49,255 nt of DNA from Clostridia bacterium (GCA_017467815.1 JAFUKI010000059.1:1-49255), one strand, 5' to 3'. Counted from the stretch's first letter, positions 1 to 8,924 are shown. A program made the numbers and translations. The notes: generated from the letters alone by a model not told the origin.

Positions 1-1
1 G

Positions 2-688
2 CTGACCTGGACCCTCGGCGGCTATCCTTCCATTGCGTATGATGCAGTGGCGGATTATCTCGCATCCCCCGAAGAATTTTCAATGGAAAAGTGGTACAGC
101 AAACAGTTTGGAGAAAACGGTGAGAAGATACACCGGGCGGTGAAATTGTTCTGCGAAGGATTCCGCGAATATCCGTTCAGCATCGGTACAGCCTATTATT
201 CACCGAAGAATATGGGTGCGGCAAATCTGTGGAGTCTTACGCCGGATAAAAAAGGATCTGCCATGGTAGGGTATTCCACCGACCATTACGAAGACTGGAC
301 AGCACCGTATCCCATTGAGGTATATCTGTCGCAGTTCGGGAAAATGCTGACCGCCTGGGACGAAGCCTGTGACATGCTGGATGATGTGGTACAGGACGAA
401 AAAACAGCGGAACTTGCGTTATTCGCCAGATTCGCGGCACTGCAGATATACGCCGATGTTATCCATACCCGGTATGCCGCCGCCAAACGGGAACTCCCCG
501 GTAGCAAACAGGAAATGCTGCAGCTGCTGGAAGCGGAACGGGAGATTATCGTAAAACAGCTTGCACTCATGGAAAAATCCTCCCTGATCGGATATGAAAC
601 TTCCAACCACTATTTCTTCACAGAACGCAATTTCATAGAAAAAATGATCCAGATAGAGAACCTGCACACCGAATTGCAGCAGATGTAA
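2..688 (+). CDS. C-terminal part of a glycoside-hydrolase-like protein (truncated by window edge)
   Basis: The reading frame is open from base 2 and ends at TAA 688; the true start lies outside the window. The visible 228 residues begin with a WTLGGYPS motif. Further on come YPFSIGTAYYSP, MGAANLW and APYPIEVYLSQFGKM, then a long helical tail. From memory, this pattern occurs near the C-terminus of large TIM-barrel glycosidase-like proteins of gut and soil bacteria. I cannot assign a family or substrate, and the catalytic domain is not visible. The gene is convergent with ddh and they share a terminator. Confidence 0.45.
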   Translation: MTWTLGGYPSIAYDAVADYLASPEEFSMEKWYSKQFGENGEKIHRAVKLFCEGFREYPFSIGTAYYSPKNMGAANLWSLTPDKKGSAMVGYSTDHYEDWTAPYPIEVYLSQFGKMLTAWDEACDMLDDVVQDEKTAELALFARFAALQIYADVIHTRYAAAKRELPGSKQEMLQLLEAEREIIVKQLALMEKSSLIGYETSNHYFFTERNFIEKMIQIENLHTELQQM

Positions 689-705
689 ACCGTTCAGAAT
701 ACAAA

Positions 706-744
706 AAAATCCCGAGATGCCGACAAAAAGCATCCGGGATTTTC
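706..744. terminator. Bidirectional intrinsic terminator between the glycosidase-like gene and ddh
   Basis: AAAATCCCG-A-GATGC pairs with GCATCCGGGATTTT, with one bulged base. A-rich and T-rich tracts flank the stem, so it can serve both convergent genes. Confidence 0.75.
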
Positions 745-751
745 TTTTGTC

Positions 752-1732
752 TTACAGCAGATTCTTTCTCAGTTCATCTGCAGAAGCGGGATGGAGATAC
801 GCCGGAGGAACATCGAACAGTGTAGCACATCCTGTTTTTCCGTCGCCTGCCAGTCTGTAAACCGCGCGGGCACAGGCGCAGAGAACACTGGAAGTGAACT
901 CCGGATTGGATTCTAAGGTAAGCTTGTATTCGATCACGTGTTTGTGTTCGGTCTGCAGTCCGGTAATACCGGTGCGGATGACCATACCGCCGTGGGGAAT
1001 GCCGGAGTGATCTCTTTTCAAATCTTCTTCGCTGATGAAATGAACCGTTGTATCATAATCGGCGAAATAGTTGGGCATGGTCTTGATGGCGGTTTCGATT
1101 GCCTGCAGATCCGCGCCTTCTTCGGCAACCACAAAACATTCACGGGTGTGCTTTTCGCCGGTGGTGAGCACGGGATTTTCGCCTCTGCGTACCCGTTCAA
1201 CCGCTTCTTCCACGGGAATGGTGTACTGACGGGCATCCTTGACACCGGGAATGCGGCGGATGGCATCGGAATGTCCCTGGCTGACACCCTTACCCCAGAA
1301 GGTGTAGTCACTGCCATTCGGCAGGATTGCCTGGGCGTACAGACGGTTAAGGGAGAACATACCGGGGTCCCAGCCTGCGGAGATCAGCGCCAGATGACCA
1401 CCGGTCTTGGCAGCTGCGTCCACGTTGGCAAAATGTTCCGGAATCTTCGCGTGGGTATCAAAACTGTCTACTACATTATACAGACCGGCGAGAGCGGTTG
1501 TTTGTTTGGGCAGGTCGTTGGCACTGCCGCCGCAGATGATCATAACATCAATCTGATCGACCATCTTTTCCGCCTGTTCCATGGTGTATACGAGAACATT
1601 TGTCAGAGGCTTAACGGAAGCGGGATCTCTGCGGGTGAAGATCCCCACCAGCTCCATATCCTCCGCAGCCGTGACCGCACATTCCACACCTTTCCCCAGA
1701 TTGCCGTAACCTGTGATACCAATACGAATCAT
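752..1732 (-). CDS. ddh: meso-Diaminopimelate D-dehydrogenase
   Basis: This NADP-dependent cytosolic enzyme makes meso-diaminopimelate in one step from tetrahydrodipicolinate, ammonia and NADPH, for lysine and peptidoglycan. The 326-residue length is normal for the family. The N-terminal Rossmann motif is GITGYGNLGKG (residues 5-15). Family segments that can be read include FTRRDP, CGGSANDLP, DSFDTHAKIPEHF, SAGWDPGMFS and FWGKGVSQGHSDA. It is a single gene with its own promoter (1795-1823, minus strand) and an RBS of the AAGGAG type. The direct ddh route to DAP is found in some Clostridia. The same precursor pool also feeds dipicolinate synthesis (dpaA/dpaB at 24-25.6 kb). Confidence 0.95.
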   Translation of the reverse strand: MIRIGITGYGNLGKGVECAVTAAEDMELVGIFTRRDPASVKPLTNVLVYTMEQAEKMVDQIDVMIICGGSANDLPKQTTALAGLYNVVDSFDTHAKIPEHFANVDAAAKTGGHLALISAGWDPGMFSLNRLYAQAILPNGSDYTFWGKGVSQGHSDAIRRIPGVKDARQYTIPVEEAVERVRRGENPVLTTGEKHTRECFVVAEEGADLQAIETAIKTMPNYFADYDTTVHFISEEDLKRDHSGIPHGGMVIRTGITGLQTEHKHVIEYKLTLESNPEFTSSVLCACARAVYRLAGDGKTGCATLFDVPPAYLHPASADELRKNLL

Positions 1733-1794
1733 ATATGTATTCTCCTTAGAATAAAACTGTTTTTCATTTGTGTAAGATGAAAAATTATATTGAT

Positions 1795-1823
1795 ATTATA
1801 TCATAATTCCTATGTGTATGCAA
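1795..1823 (-). promoter_or_regulatory. SigA-type promoter of ddh
   Basis: On the minus strand, -35 TTGCAT (1818-1823), a 17-bp spacer and -10 TATAAT (1795-1800), about 60 bp upstream of the ddh start. Confidence 0.75.
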
Positions 1824-1916
1824 GGTTTCAGGTGAAGGAATTTCTTGGCATTCAGCATAAAATTTTGCGGGGAGAGGGGTGGGATTTTGGCGGTGGACTA
1901 AAACAAAAACAGTAAA

Positions 1917-1935
1917 ACTCAAACATAGCTTGAGT
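1917..1935. promoter_or_regulatory. Inverted repeat upstream of the XRE gene promoter (possible operator)
   Basis: ACTCAA-7 bp-TTGAGT lies about 20 bp upstream of the -35 box of the XRE gene. XRE-family proteins often bind such sites for autoregulation. That role is inferred here. Confidence 0.35.
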
Positions 1936-1955
1936 AAAACACAAAAACGGCGTTA

Positions 1956-1984
1956 TTGACGCAGACATATTCATCTGTTATAAT
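1956..1984 (+). promoter_or_regulatory. SigA promoter of the XRE regulator
   Basis: -35 TTGACG (1956-1961), 17-bp spacer, consensus -10 TATAAT (1979-1984). It fits a 5' leader of about 45 nt to the start at 2036. Confidence 0.8.
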
Positions 1985-2035
1985 ACATTCAGACAGTACG
2001 TACAGTCATGATTCGTAATGAAAGGAAAATCGACA

Positions 2036-3187
2036 ATGACAGAATTAAAACTTGCCGAAAACATTATTAAACAGCGAAAAACACGGAACATGACCCAGGA
2101 AGAGCTTGCTTCAACTCTCGGTGTTACCGCCCAGGCTGTTTCAAACTGGGAACGCGGCGGCTATCCGGATATTACCCTTCTGCCGGCGATTGCCAATTAT
2201 TTTGAGATCACGATAGATGAATTGCTGGGGAATGATGATATTTCCCGTGAAGAAGATATAAAAAAGTTCTTCCATCTTATTCGCGAAGAACTGCCTGGTG
2301 ATGCTATTGCAGAAAAACTTGCTCTTTGTAAAAAATACGCTGAGAAATACCCCAAGAATTATGATATTGCGCTTGAATTGGGCGCTGCTATTTTCTTTTC
2401 CGATCAGGAGATCAGAAAAGAGTACCTGCCGCTTCTTCGTGAGCAATGTGAGAAGATCATTGCCGGTTCCACTGAACAGTCTTACCGTGATTCTGCGATT
2501 CGGCTGATGTGCAGACTCGGCAATGATGAAGATTTCGAAAAATGGTCTGCCATGTGTCCTGAAGACTATACTGCCTGCAGGAGGGATATCCTGGAATTAT
2601 GTCTTGTAGACCAGAGGAATTATGATGAATTAATTCTTCGTAAAGGCGCAAATATGTTGGAACGAGTTTGCTATTTGATGACGTCAAATCCCGGAAATTG
2701 GAATGATCCGCAAAAAGCTGCTGCAGAGTCTGCATACCTTTTAGAACCGATGCAATCTTTTGGTGAAAACAAGGAGATACCGCCGGCATGGCTGGGATGG
2801 TATGGTGAGAATCTGCTACGGTTAGCATATCATTTGTTCAGAAGTGGACATGATGAAGAAGGATATGCGAATCTTGATAAAGCATATGAAATATTTGTGG
2901 AATGGGGAAAGATTCCTAACGATACCGCACTTTCTCTTGGCCATGACTGGCTTTTCCATGGAATCAAAGCAGTGAAAAACGAGTGGATGTATCAATTCCC
3001 GGATGGAAAAAAGGAATATTCGAAGCGTATGACGATATTTTCGGACAAAGCCCGGTTTATGTATGCCGCAATGACATCTCCTGGCAGAGGCTGGGACGGA
3101 TTTGACCGTGTACGAGAGGAAACACGTTTCAGGCAGATCCTTACAAAGGCAAAGGAACTGGCAGATTCAGGCGAGAACAACGAATAA
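2036..3187 (+). CDS. XRE-family transcriptional regulator with helical C-terminal domain
   Basis: The N-terminal HTH (about residues 5-60) is typical of XRE/Cro-type repressors: IIKQRKTRNMTQEELAS, then VTAQAVSNWERGGYPDI and LLPAIANYFEITIDELLG. The remaining 320 residues are helical and tetratricopeptide-like and have no recognised catalytic motif. They probably sense a ligand or peptide, as in other XRE proteins with long C-termini. I chose ATG 2036 because AAAGGAAAA lies 6-12 nt upstream; an in-frame ATG at 2018 has no good RBS. It is monocistronic, with a strong promoter upstream and a terminator downstream. Its targets cannot be told from position: the flanking genes ddh and the oxidoreductase operon have their own promoters. 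Confidence 0.85.
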   Translation: MTELKLAENIIKQRKTRNMTQEELASTLGVTAQAVSNWERGGYPDITLLPAIANYFEITIDELLGNDDISREEDIKKFFHLIREELPGDAIAEKLALCKKYAEKYPKNYDIALELGAAIFFSDQEIRKEYLPLLREQCEKIIAGSTEQSYRDSAIRLMCRLGNDEDFEKWSAMCPEDYTACRRDILELCLVDQRNYDELILRKGANMLERVCYLMTSNPGNWNDPQKAAAESAYLLEPMQSFGENKEIPPAWLGWYGENLLRLAYHLFRSGHDEEGYANLDKAYEIFVEWGKIPNDTALSLGHDWLFHGIKAVKNEWMYQFPDGKKEYSKRMTIFSDKARFMYAAMTSPGRGWDGFDRVREETRFRQILTKAKELADSGENNE

Positions 3188-3199
3188 GTGAATGCACAA

Positions 3200-3237
3200 A
3201 AACTCCCACGACCAAACCAAACCGATCGTGGGAGTTT
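3200..3237. terminator. Bidirectional terminator between convergent XRE gene and oxidoreductase operon
   Basis: A perfect 12-bp stem, AAACTCCCACGA / TCGTGGGAGTTT, with a 14-nt loop and A/T-rich ends. It sits exactly between the two stop codons. Confidence 0.8.
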
Positions 3238-3247
3238 CTCTATTCAT

Positions 3248-4099
3248 TTACTGTATCCCCTTCAGAATCTCACGCATCTTCACAACCGCATCGGTAAACG
3301 CATCCTGCGGCGTATCATATGTGTACGGATACGCAAACGTAGAATCCGTCAGATTCTTCAAACCGGAGAAGCGGCGCAGGTGGGGTTCCAGAGAGACAAA
3401 TACATCCTTGTCCATTGTTTTCGCATAATCGGCGAGAATGTCCGCAATTCTGGCATCTCCCTTACCCGGCGGTACAATGGAACCTCCGGCAAGTCCGTCC
3501 TTGATGTGGAAATATGCGATATGTTCCTTCAGCATCTGGTATGCCGTGTAGGGATTGTGATTTTCCAGAGTGAAATTCCCCATGTCCAGAACGACCTTGA
3601 GTCTGCCGCCGAAATGCTTCATCAGATCAAGACAGTTTTCCGGTTTCTGACCGTATACCCTTGCTTCATTCTCGTGACACAGCACTACGCCGAATTCGTC
3701 CGCAAGGTTCAGCAGCTTGTCCACACCGGCGAAAACATCGTCACGGCAGTGGTCAATATTCTTTCCTTCCGGGGGATAGAAACTGAATATACGGATCAGC
3801 TTTGTGCCCAGGGTGTTCGCTGTTTCAAACACACGCTTGGCTGTTTCCATATGGGCGTCCATATCTTCGTCCAGCCTGATCTTTCCCAAAGGAGAACCGA
3901 TGGCGCTGACCTTGATACCGTAAGTGTCCAGATCGGCTTTCAGCTCTGCCACTTCCTCGCGGGTCAGATCGGCAATATTCTTTGCACCGACAAAACGAAC
4001 TTCCAAATAGCCGATGCCGTAATTGGCCATTCCCTTGACCTGCTCTGTGAAATTGCGGTCAAATTCATCGGAAAATCCGGATAAAATGAACTTTCCCAT
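3248..4099 (-). CDS. Sugar phosphate isomerase/epimerase-like TIM-barrel protein
   Basis: This 283-residue protein resembles the xylose-isomerase-like TIM-barrel (AP-endonuclease 2) family, which contains IolE/IolI-type isomerases, dehydratases and epimerases. Visible family features are ILSGFSDEF at the N-terminus, HENEARVYG, VVLDMGNF with a likely metal-ligand Asp, YFHIKDG and VSLEPHL with a likely metal-ligand Glu. Such enzymes bind a divalent metal and act on ketoses or cyclitols. It is the last gene of a three-gene leftward operon. Its ATG overlaps the preceding stop by one base (TAATG), which suggests translational coupling. The substrate is unknown; the two Gfo/Idh/MocA partners suggest oxidation and isomerisation of a sugar or inositol-like compound. 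Confidence 0.8.
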   Translation of the reverse strand: MGKFILSGFSDEFDRNFTEQVKGMANYGIGYLEVRFVGAKNIADLTREEVAELKADLDTYGIKVSAIGSPLGKIRLDEDMDAHMETAKRVFETANTLGTKLIRIFSFYPPEGKNIDHCRDDVFAGVDKLLNLADEFGVVLCHENEARVYGQKPENCLDLMKHFGGRLKVVLDMGNFTLENHNPYTAYQMLKEHIAYFHIKDGLAGGSIVPPGKGDARIADILADYAKTMDKDVFVSLEPHLRRFSGLKNLTDSTFAYPYTYDTPQDAFTDAVVKMREILKGIQ

Positions 4100-4971
4100 T
4101 ACAGAGTGTACTCCTTTACCGGTTCTTCCTTGCCGCTTTCCAGAGCACGTGCAAGGGCGTTCATGATGAACACGGGGGAAATGAAGTCCTCGTAGCTGAT
4201 CTTCTGTTCGCCGCCGTGGAGCAGCTTGTGGAATTCGTCAAATTCTCTGCAGAAGGCTTCTCCGAACTCCAGAGTGCCTCCCTGTACCTGATCGGTGGTG
4301 TAACGGAGCATATGATAGATGTAGTTGTGATCACAGAAAGTGCCGTGTACATCAAAGTCGGGATACCGCAGCAGCACACTTCTTACGCTCTTTTCCCCGG
4401 ACTGGCATGCCATAACGGACTTGGGGTAACGTCCGAACACTTCGCAGGACATTTCCACCAGGTGCTGGGAATAGAAGAAGAAACCGCCGTAAGGACTGTC
4501 GGAAGAAAGAGGGGCACGTATAACACCGCCGATGGTCCTGCCGCCTTCCTCCGCCTGTGCTTTGGCTTTCAGATCGTAAATCAGATCGGCGTGCTTTACG
4601 GAAGAACCGCCGGTGATGCGGATGCCGTTTTCTCTCAGTTCACTCATAAACTGAACGGCTTCGTCTTCGCTGATGGTAATGGGCTTGTCGATGAACATGG
4701 GAATACCGCTGGCAATGTAGGGCTTGGCATATTTGTAGTGATTGTCACCGTGACGGGCGGTGATGATCAGACCGTCGATCCTGCCAACCGCATCTTCGGG
4801 ATTTTCCATAACAGGAACGCCGTACTTGTTGTGGAGCTTCTCCACCGCTTCCGCTTCATTGCTGTAGATACCGACCACTTCCACATCGGAAAATTTGGGT
4901 CTGTCCTTTATATACTGCAGAAAATTGCTTGCATGAGAATTTTCACATCCGAGAATCGCGACTTTTTTCAT
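4099..4971 (-). CDS. Gfo/Idh/MocA-family oxidoreductase (shorter member)
   Basis: The protein has 290 residues with an N-terminal Rossmann fold (KKVAILGCENSHAS). The cofactor/substrate loop IDKPIT (about residues 94-99) replaces the usual EKP with DKP but keeps the Lys. HGDNHYKYAKPYI marks the helix before it. The family oxidises or reduces pyranoses and cyclitols with NAD(P). It is shorter than the usual 330-390 residues, with a compact C-terminal half. It is the middle gene of the operon: 17 nt after the previous stop, and its own stop overlaps the next ATG. The substrate is not assignable. Confidence 0.8.
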   Translation of the reverse strand: MKKVAILGCENSHASNFLQYIKDRPKFSDVEVVGIYSNEAEAVEKLHNKYGVPVMENPEDAVGRIDGLIITARHGDNHYKYAKPYIASGIPMFIDKPITISEDEAVQFMSELRENGIRITGGSSVKHADLIYDLKAKAQAEEGGRTIGGVIRAPLSSDSPYGGFFFYSQHLVEMSCEVFGRYPKSVMACQSGEKSVRSVLLRYPDFDVHGTFCDHNYIYHMLRYTTDQVQGGTLEFGEAFCREFDEFHKLLHGGEQKISYEDFISPVFIMNALARALESGKEEPVKEYTL

Positions 4972-4988
4972 AAATTATCTCCTTATCA

Positions 4989-6059
4989 TCAATATACCAT
5001 CGGCAGAGGATTCTGTGCGTGAACGGTTTCGATCACGTTAACGATATCACGTGCCATTTCCGGGGTAACGTCCATGGGTCTGCCTTCGGTGATCTTGAAA
5101 TACAGCTGCTCGTAAAGGGATTTGGTACCTACGTCAAAAGCAGATCCGCCGAAATTTCCTTCTTCCGTGTGCTTGATGAGCTGTTCGGAACAGTATTTGG
5201 GTTCGCCGTTGGGACCCCTCAGGGTATCTTCCTGAACCGGTCTTTCGGGGTTTTCGCCGTCAACAATGTAGGTGAGCTTATAGGAACCGGTATTGCACTT
5301 GAGGGTACCTCTGCTGCCGATGATCTTGATGCAGTAATCGTTGTAAGCATCGCTGGAGATAACTTCCAGGTCTACTACGGGTTTGCCGGGTGCTGTGAGG
5401 ATAACCTTGGCATAGTCGTCCGCGTCACCGCTGGTCATGGACAGACCGAGACGGCTGAATACGACTTCCGTGTTTTTATCAAATCCCAGAAAACCCAGTG
5501 CAAAACCAACCGGGTGCGGACCGGAGTTGTACAGACCGCCGGCACACTTCTTCTGCAGGGTCTGCCAGTCCCAGCGTCTCTGGAAGCTGTTGTAGCGGAG
5601 GCTGACCTGCTTGATATCGCCGAGGATGCCCTCGTTGATTTTTTCGAGGGTGAACTGGTAATAGGGTGCGTAGAAACTCTGCTGGAAAACGGCCAGAACG
5701 ACATTGTTGTCCTTTGCCGTCTTGATCAGGTCATCACATTCGTAACGGGTTCTGCCGAAGGGTTTTTCCACCAGTACATTGAATCCTTTTTCTAAGAATT
5801 CCTTGGTGATGGAATAGTGTGTATTGGAATAGGTGCTGTTTACAACAAGATCAATGTCGTCCAGCTTGAACAGTTCACGGTAGTCGGCAAAAGTGGTGCA
5901 TCCAGGATGGATTTCCTCGGCAGCTTTTCTTCTTACTTCATCATAATCCACTACATATTTTACCGTGTAATAGGTGTTGGCTTCCGTGCGGAAAAATGCG
6001 CCGTGGATATCTTTCCCGCTTCGCCCCTGACCGATGATGGCTACGTTCAGTTTTTTCAT
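4989..6059 (-). CDS. Gfo/Idh/MocA-family oxidoreductase
   Basis: The 356 residues have the standard family length. The Rossmann motif is VAIIGQGRSGKDIHG (residues 6-20). VVNSTYSNTHYSI and LVEKPFGRT give the EKP signature whose Lys is catalytic. GGLYNSGPHPVGFAL is the segment near the active-site His. It is the first gene of the leftward operon, with RBS GGGAGG about 10 nt before ATG. It is divergent from an AraC regulator, which is the likely local activator. Neither this nor its shorter neighbour can be given a specific substrate. Confidence 0.88.
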   Translation of the reverse strand: MKKLNVAIIGQGRSGKDIHGAFFRTEANTYYTVKYVVDYDEVRRKAAEEIHPGCTTFADYRELFKLDDIDLVVNSTYSNTHYSITKEFLEKGFNVLVEKPFGRTRYECDDLIKTAKDNNVVLAVFQQSFYAPYYQFTLEKINEGILGDIKQVSLRYNSFQRRWDWQTLQKKCAGGLYNSGPHPVGFALGFLGFDKNTEVVFSRLGLSMTSGDADDYAKVILTAPGKPVVDLEVISSDAYNDYCIKIIGSRGTLKCNTGSYKLTYIVDGENPERPVQEDTLRGPNGEPKYCSEQLIKHTEEGNFGGSAFDVGTKSLYEQLYFKITEGRPMDVTPEMARDIVNVIETVHAQNPLPMVY

Positions 6060-6123
6060 AATACATACGCCTCCCAGATTTCAGAAATTTTCGGAATGCT
6101 GTTGTTTTACAGCTTCTGTTATT

Positions 6124-6152
6124 ATTATATAAGGAATTTTTTTCAAAGTAAA
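6124..6152 (-). promoter_or_regulatory. Promoter of the oxidoreductase operon
   Basis: On the minus strand, -35 TTTACT (6147-6152), 17-bp spacer, -10 TATAAT (6124-6129). The non-consensus -35 would fit an activator-dependent promoter. Confidence 0.6.
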
Positions 6153-6174
6153 TGGCAAAAAAGTGACAAATATA

Positions 6175-6203
6175 TTGCATAAAGTGAACCAATATGCTAT
6201 ACT
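6175..6203 (+). promoter_or_regulatory. Promoter of the AraC regulator at 6226
   Basis: -35 TTGCAT (6175-6180), 17-bp spacer, -10 TATACT (6198-6203). The start point would fall near 6210, leaving a very short leader. This excludes the upstream in-frame ATG at 6163. Confidence 0.7.
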
Positions 6204-6225
6204 GTGTGTACAGGGAGGTGATTGC

Positions 6226-7104
6226 GTGTTTCCCCTTGATTATACGTTTGAATACAACGGACTTTTGTACAAGCATACCATAACCGATAATCCGCCGTGC
6301 GATGCATTTTTCATGCACACCCACAATTTGTACGAACTTCTGTACTTCATAAGCGGTGATGCCACGCTGATCATCGAGGACCGGAAATACAAACTGCAGA
6401 AAGGCGACCTCATGTTCATCCGCCCGTCGAAATACCATTATATCCAGATAGATACTTCCGAGCGATATGAAAGATACGATGTTCTGTTTCCGGGAACCGG
6501 GCTGAACGAGGAAGAAAACGCCCTGATTCCCGAAAATCTGGAGGTTATCAGCATCGCATCCAATCCGGTGGCGGACGGTATCTTCCGGAAAATGGATTAC
6601 TATTACGAGGGACTGGATGCGAAAAATTTCACGAAGGTGATGATGCTTCTGCTGAAGGAGTTGTTTTTCTGCATCAGTATCGCCGCGGAGAAAACGGAGC
6701 GATCCGCATTTTCGGCAGTCAGTCCCATGCTTTCGGAAGTGCTGAAATACATTAACGATAACCTGTTTGCGATTAAGAACATCAGTGAAATTACGGCAAA
6801 TTTCTTTGTAACGGAAAGTTACCTGTTCCGGTTGTTTAAAAGCGAACTGAAGCGGAGCCCCAAGAAATACATAACCGCCAAACGTCTGCTCGCAGCCCAG
6901 AGTCTGATCGCCATGGGAGAAAAGCCCACCGAGGTGTACGAAAAATGCGGTTTTAATGAGTATACAACATTTTATCGAAGCTACAAGAATTTTTTCGGAT
7001 ACGTTCCGTCCAGAGAAATCTATTCCAATACAGTACCGTTTATGGCAGATCATTTCCAGAAATACGATATACAGAATGATGAAGAAAGAGAAATAACTGC
7101 GTAA
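6226..7104 (+). CDS. AraC-family transcriptional regulator (probable activator of the adjacent sugar operon)
   Basis: An N-terminal cupin-like effector domain (HTHNLYELLYFISGDATL, KGDLMFIRPSKYHYI) is followed by the C-terminal double HTH. The HTH reads INDNLFAIKNISEITANFFVTESYLFRLFK, then SPKKYITAKRLLAAQ and VYEKCGFNEYTTFYRSYKNFFG. A GTG start at 6226 is chosen because GGGAGGTG lies 7-8 nt upstream and the promoter's -10 ends at 6203. That gives 292 residues, normal for the family. It is divergent from the Gfo/Idh/MocA operon and shares its 160-bp control region, which points to sugar-responsive control of that operon. Confidence 0.9.
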   Translation: MFPLDYTFEYNGLLYKHTITDNPPCDAFFMHTHNLYELLYFISGDATLIIEDRKYKLQKGDLMFIRPSKYHYIQIDTSERYERYDVLFPGTGLNEEENALIPENLEVISIASNPVADGIFRKMDYYYEGLDAKNFTKVMMLLLKELFFCISIAAEKTERSAFSAVSPMLSEVLKYINDNLFAIKNISEITANFFVTESYLFRLFKSELKRSPKKYITAKRLLAAQSLIAMGEKPTEVYEKCGFNEYTTFYRSYKNFFGYVPSREIYSNTVPFMADHFQKYDIQNDEEREITA

Positions 7105-7222
7105 CTCCTGCCGGCCCATCCAAACTTTTTCAACAGAAATACAACTGAATTTCAGACTGTCCGCCATACATGACAGTCTGTTTTTTTACCTATTTTTTTC
7201 GAAAGTTTTGGAAAAGATGAGG

Positions 7223-7265
7223 TGTGGGGAAGAAAGACTTTTTAAAAAAGTTTTTCTTCCCCACA
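7223..7265. repeat. Dispersed palindromic element, copy 1 (terminator-like, convergent junction)
   Basis: A stem of about 20 bp, TGTGGGGAAGAAAGACTTTTT against AAAAAAGTTTTTCTTCCCCACA, with essentially no loop. Related copies lie at 27154-27197 and 44888-44928. Flanking sequence is also shared with copy 2 (GAAAGTTTT-GAAAAGAT upstream). It sits between the AraC gene and the end of the fatty-acid operon and probably terminates both. Confidence 0.8.
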
Positions 7266-7275
7266 AAACAATAAT

Positions 7276-8922
7276 TTATTCTTTACTTTCACGATTGCGC
7301 AGTTCATTTTTGCGGATTTTGCCGCTGATGGTTTTTGGCATTTCGTCTACGAATTCCACCAGACGAATCCATTTGTATTCTGCCAGACGGCTGTTGGCGA
7401 AATTCCGCAGCTCATTTTCCAGCTGACGGCTTGCTTCGTAACCGCTGTTCAGCATGATGACTGCCTTGATGGACTGTCCTCTGAGACTGTCGGGAACCCC
7501 GATCACGGAACATTCCAGAACTGCGGGATGTTCCATAAGAATATTTTCCACTTCAAAGGGACCTACACGGAATCCACCGGTTTTGATGATATCATCGAAT
7601 CTGCCGTGGAACCAGAAGTGGCCGTTTTCATCCTGCCATGCTGCATCCCCCGTGTGATATACACCGTCACGCCATACATACTGATACTGGAGTTCATTCT
7701 CCAGGTACCCGGAGAAAATACCGTTGCGGCTGCCATCTGCGGGGGGAACGATGACAATTTCCCCGATCTCTCCGGCAGCTGCGGGAGAGCCGTCCTTTTG
7801 CCTTAATGCAATATTGTATAAAGGAGAAGCAGTACCCATCGAGCCTTCTACCGGCGTTTCTCCCCGGAAATTGGCAAGGAGCAGGGTCGTTTCCGTCTGT
7901 CCGTAACCTTCATACAACGTCAGTCCGGTACGTTCACGGAACTTACGGAATACTTCGGGCGCCAGCATTTCTCCTGCGGTAACGGCATGATGCAGCCCCG
8001 GCATATCCGGAATTCCTTTGCGTACCAGATACCGGTAAACCGTCGGCGGCGCACAGAACGTGGTTACGCCATAGGTGTTGATGATGTGCGTCAGTGCTTT
8101 GGGGTCAAAATTGTCGAAATCATAGACCATTACCGCACTGCCCACCAGCCACTGACCGTAAATTTTTCCCCAGGAGGTTTTTGCCCAGCCGGTTTCCGCT
8201 ACGGAGAAGTGCAGACCGTCATCTTCCGCACACTGCCAGTATTTCGCAGTAACAATGTGGGCGAGAGGGTATGTGAAATCGTGAATAACCCCTTTCGGCT
8301 GTCCGGTGGTGCCGGAGGTGAAATACAGCGCCATGGGATCGGTGGCTTTTGTTTTTACAGGGGTGAAATCCTCGGAAGCCGCTTCCATTTCCCGGTTGAA
8401 ATTGGCAAAGCCGGGAACATCATCCTGTACAGTCCACAGCTTCAGAGCAGCACCGCTTTCCTGTACCGCCGTGACGACCTTTTCAGGCACCTCATTCTGA
8501 GGTGTACATACAATCGCACATACATTGGCACTGCGGATACGATAGACCAGATCCTCCGGCAGAAGCATATGGGTTGCGGGAATGAGGACAGCACCCAGTT
8601 TATGGAGTGCTACAGCGATCACCCAGTATTCCCAGTGCCGCTTCAGCAGAACCAGAACTCTGTCACCTTTCCCGATTCCGGAGGCGGAGAACAGATTTGC
8701 CGCCTGGTTGCTGAGCTTCCGGATGTCGCCGAATGTGAACATTTTTTCTTCATTTTCCGTGTTGCACCAGACAACGGCGCGCTTGTCGGGAGTCTCATCG
8801 GCAATGGCGTCCACCACGTGGTATCCGAAATTGAAATCATCCGGATACTGCAGTTTGAAATCTATCAGCCGTCCGGCTTCGTCAAATGTTTCTTTACAAA
8901 ATTTTTTGTATATACTGCTCAT
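7276..8922 (-). CDS. AMP-forming acyl-CoA synthetase (medium-chain/acetate-like)
   Basis: The 548-residue protein of the ANL adenylating superfamily activates a carboxylic acid to acyl-AMP and then acyl-CoA. Visible motifs are LYFTSGTTGQPKGVIH (P-loop), YEGYGQTET (adenylation core), HTGDAAW, FHGRFDDIIKTGGFRVGP (hinge) and PKTISGKIRKNELR with the catalytic Lys. Start ATG 8922 follows AAGGAG by 7 nt; an upstream TTG is too close to the RBS. It is the last gene of the fatty-acid operon, 2 nt after accA's stop. I infer that it recycles or activates acyl primers or exogenous fatty acids. Its chain-length preference is not readable. Confidence 0.88.
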   Translation of the reverse strand: MSSIYKKFCKETFDEAGRLIDFKLQYPDDFNFGYHVVDAIADETPDKRAVVWCNTENEEKMFTFGDIRKLSNQAANLFSASGIGKGDRVLVLLKRHWEYWVIAVALHKLGAVLIPATHMLLPEDLVYRIRSANVCAIVCTPQNEVPEKVVTAVQESGAALKLWTVQDDVPGFANFNREMEAASEDFTPVKTKATDPMALYFTSGTTGQPKGVIHDFTYPLAHIVTAKYWQCAEDDGLHFSVAETGWAKTSWGKIYGQWLVGSAVMVYDFDNFDPKALTHIINTYGVTTFCAPPTVYRYLVRKGIPDMPGLHHAVTAGEMLAPEVFRKFRERTGLTLYEGYGQTETTLLLANFRGETPVEGSMGTASPLYNIALRQKDGSPAAAGEIGEIVIVPPADGSRNGIFSGYLENELQYQYVWRDGVYHTGDAAWQDENGHFWFHGRFDDIIKTGGFRVGPFEVENILMEHPAVLECSVIGVPDSLRGQSIKAVIMLNSGYEASRQLENELRNFANSRLAEYKWIRLVEFVDEMPKTISGKIRKNELRNRESKE

Positions 8923-8924
8923 GG

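Noticed and set aside
938..1780. A 280-codon plus-strand frame antisense to ddh
   Set aside because: Ddh on the other strand has full family conservation; this is a shadow.
5941..7167. A 408-codon minus-strand frame overlapping the AraC gene and the divergent promoters
   Set aside because: It runs through both promoters and is antisense to a clear AraC protein.
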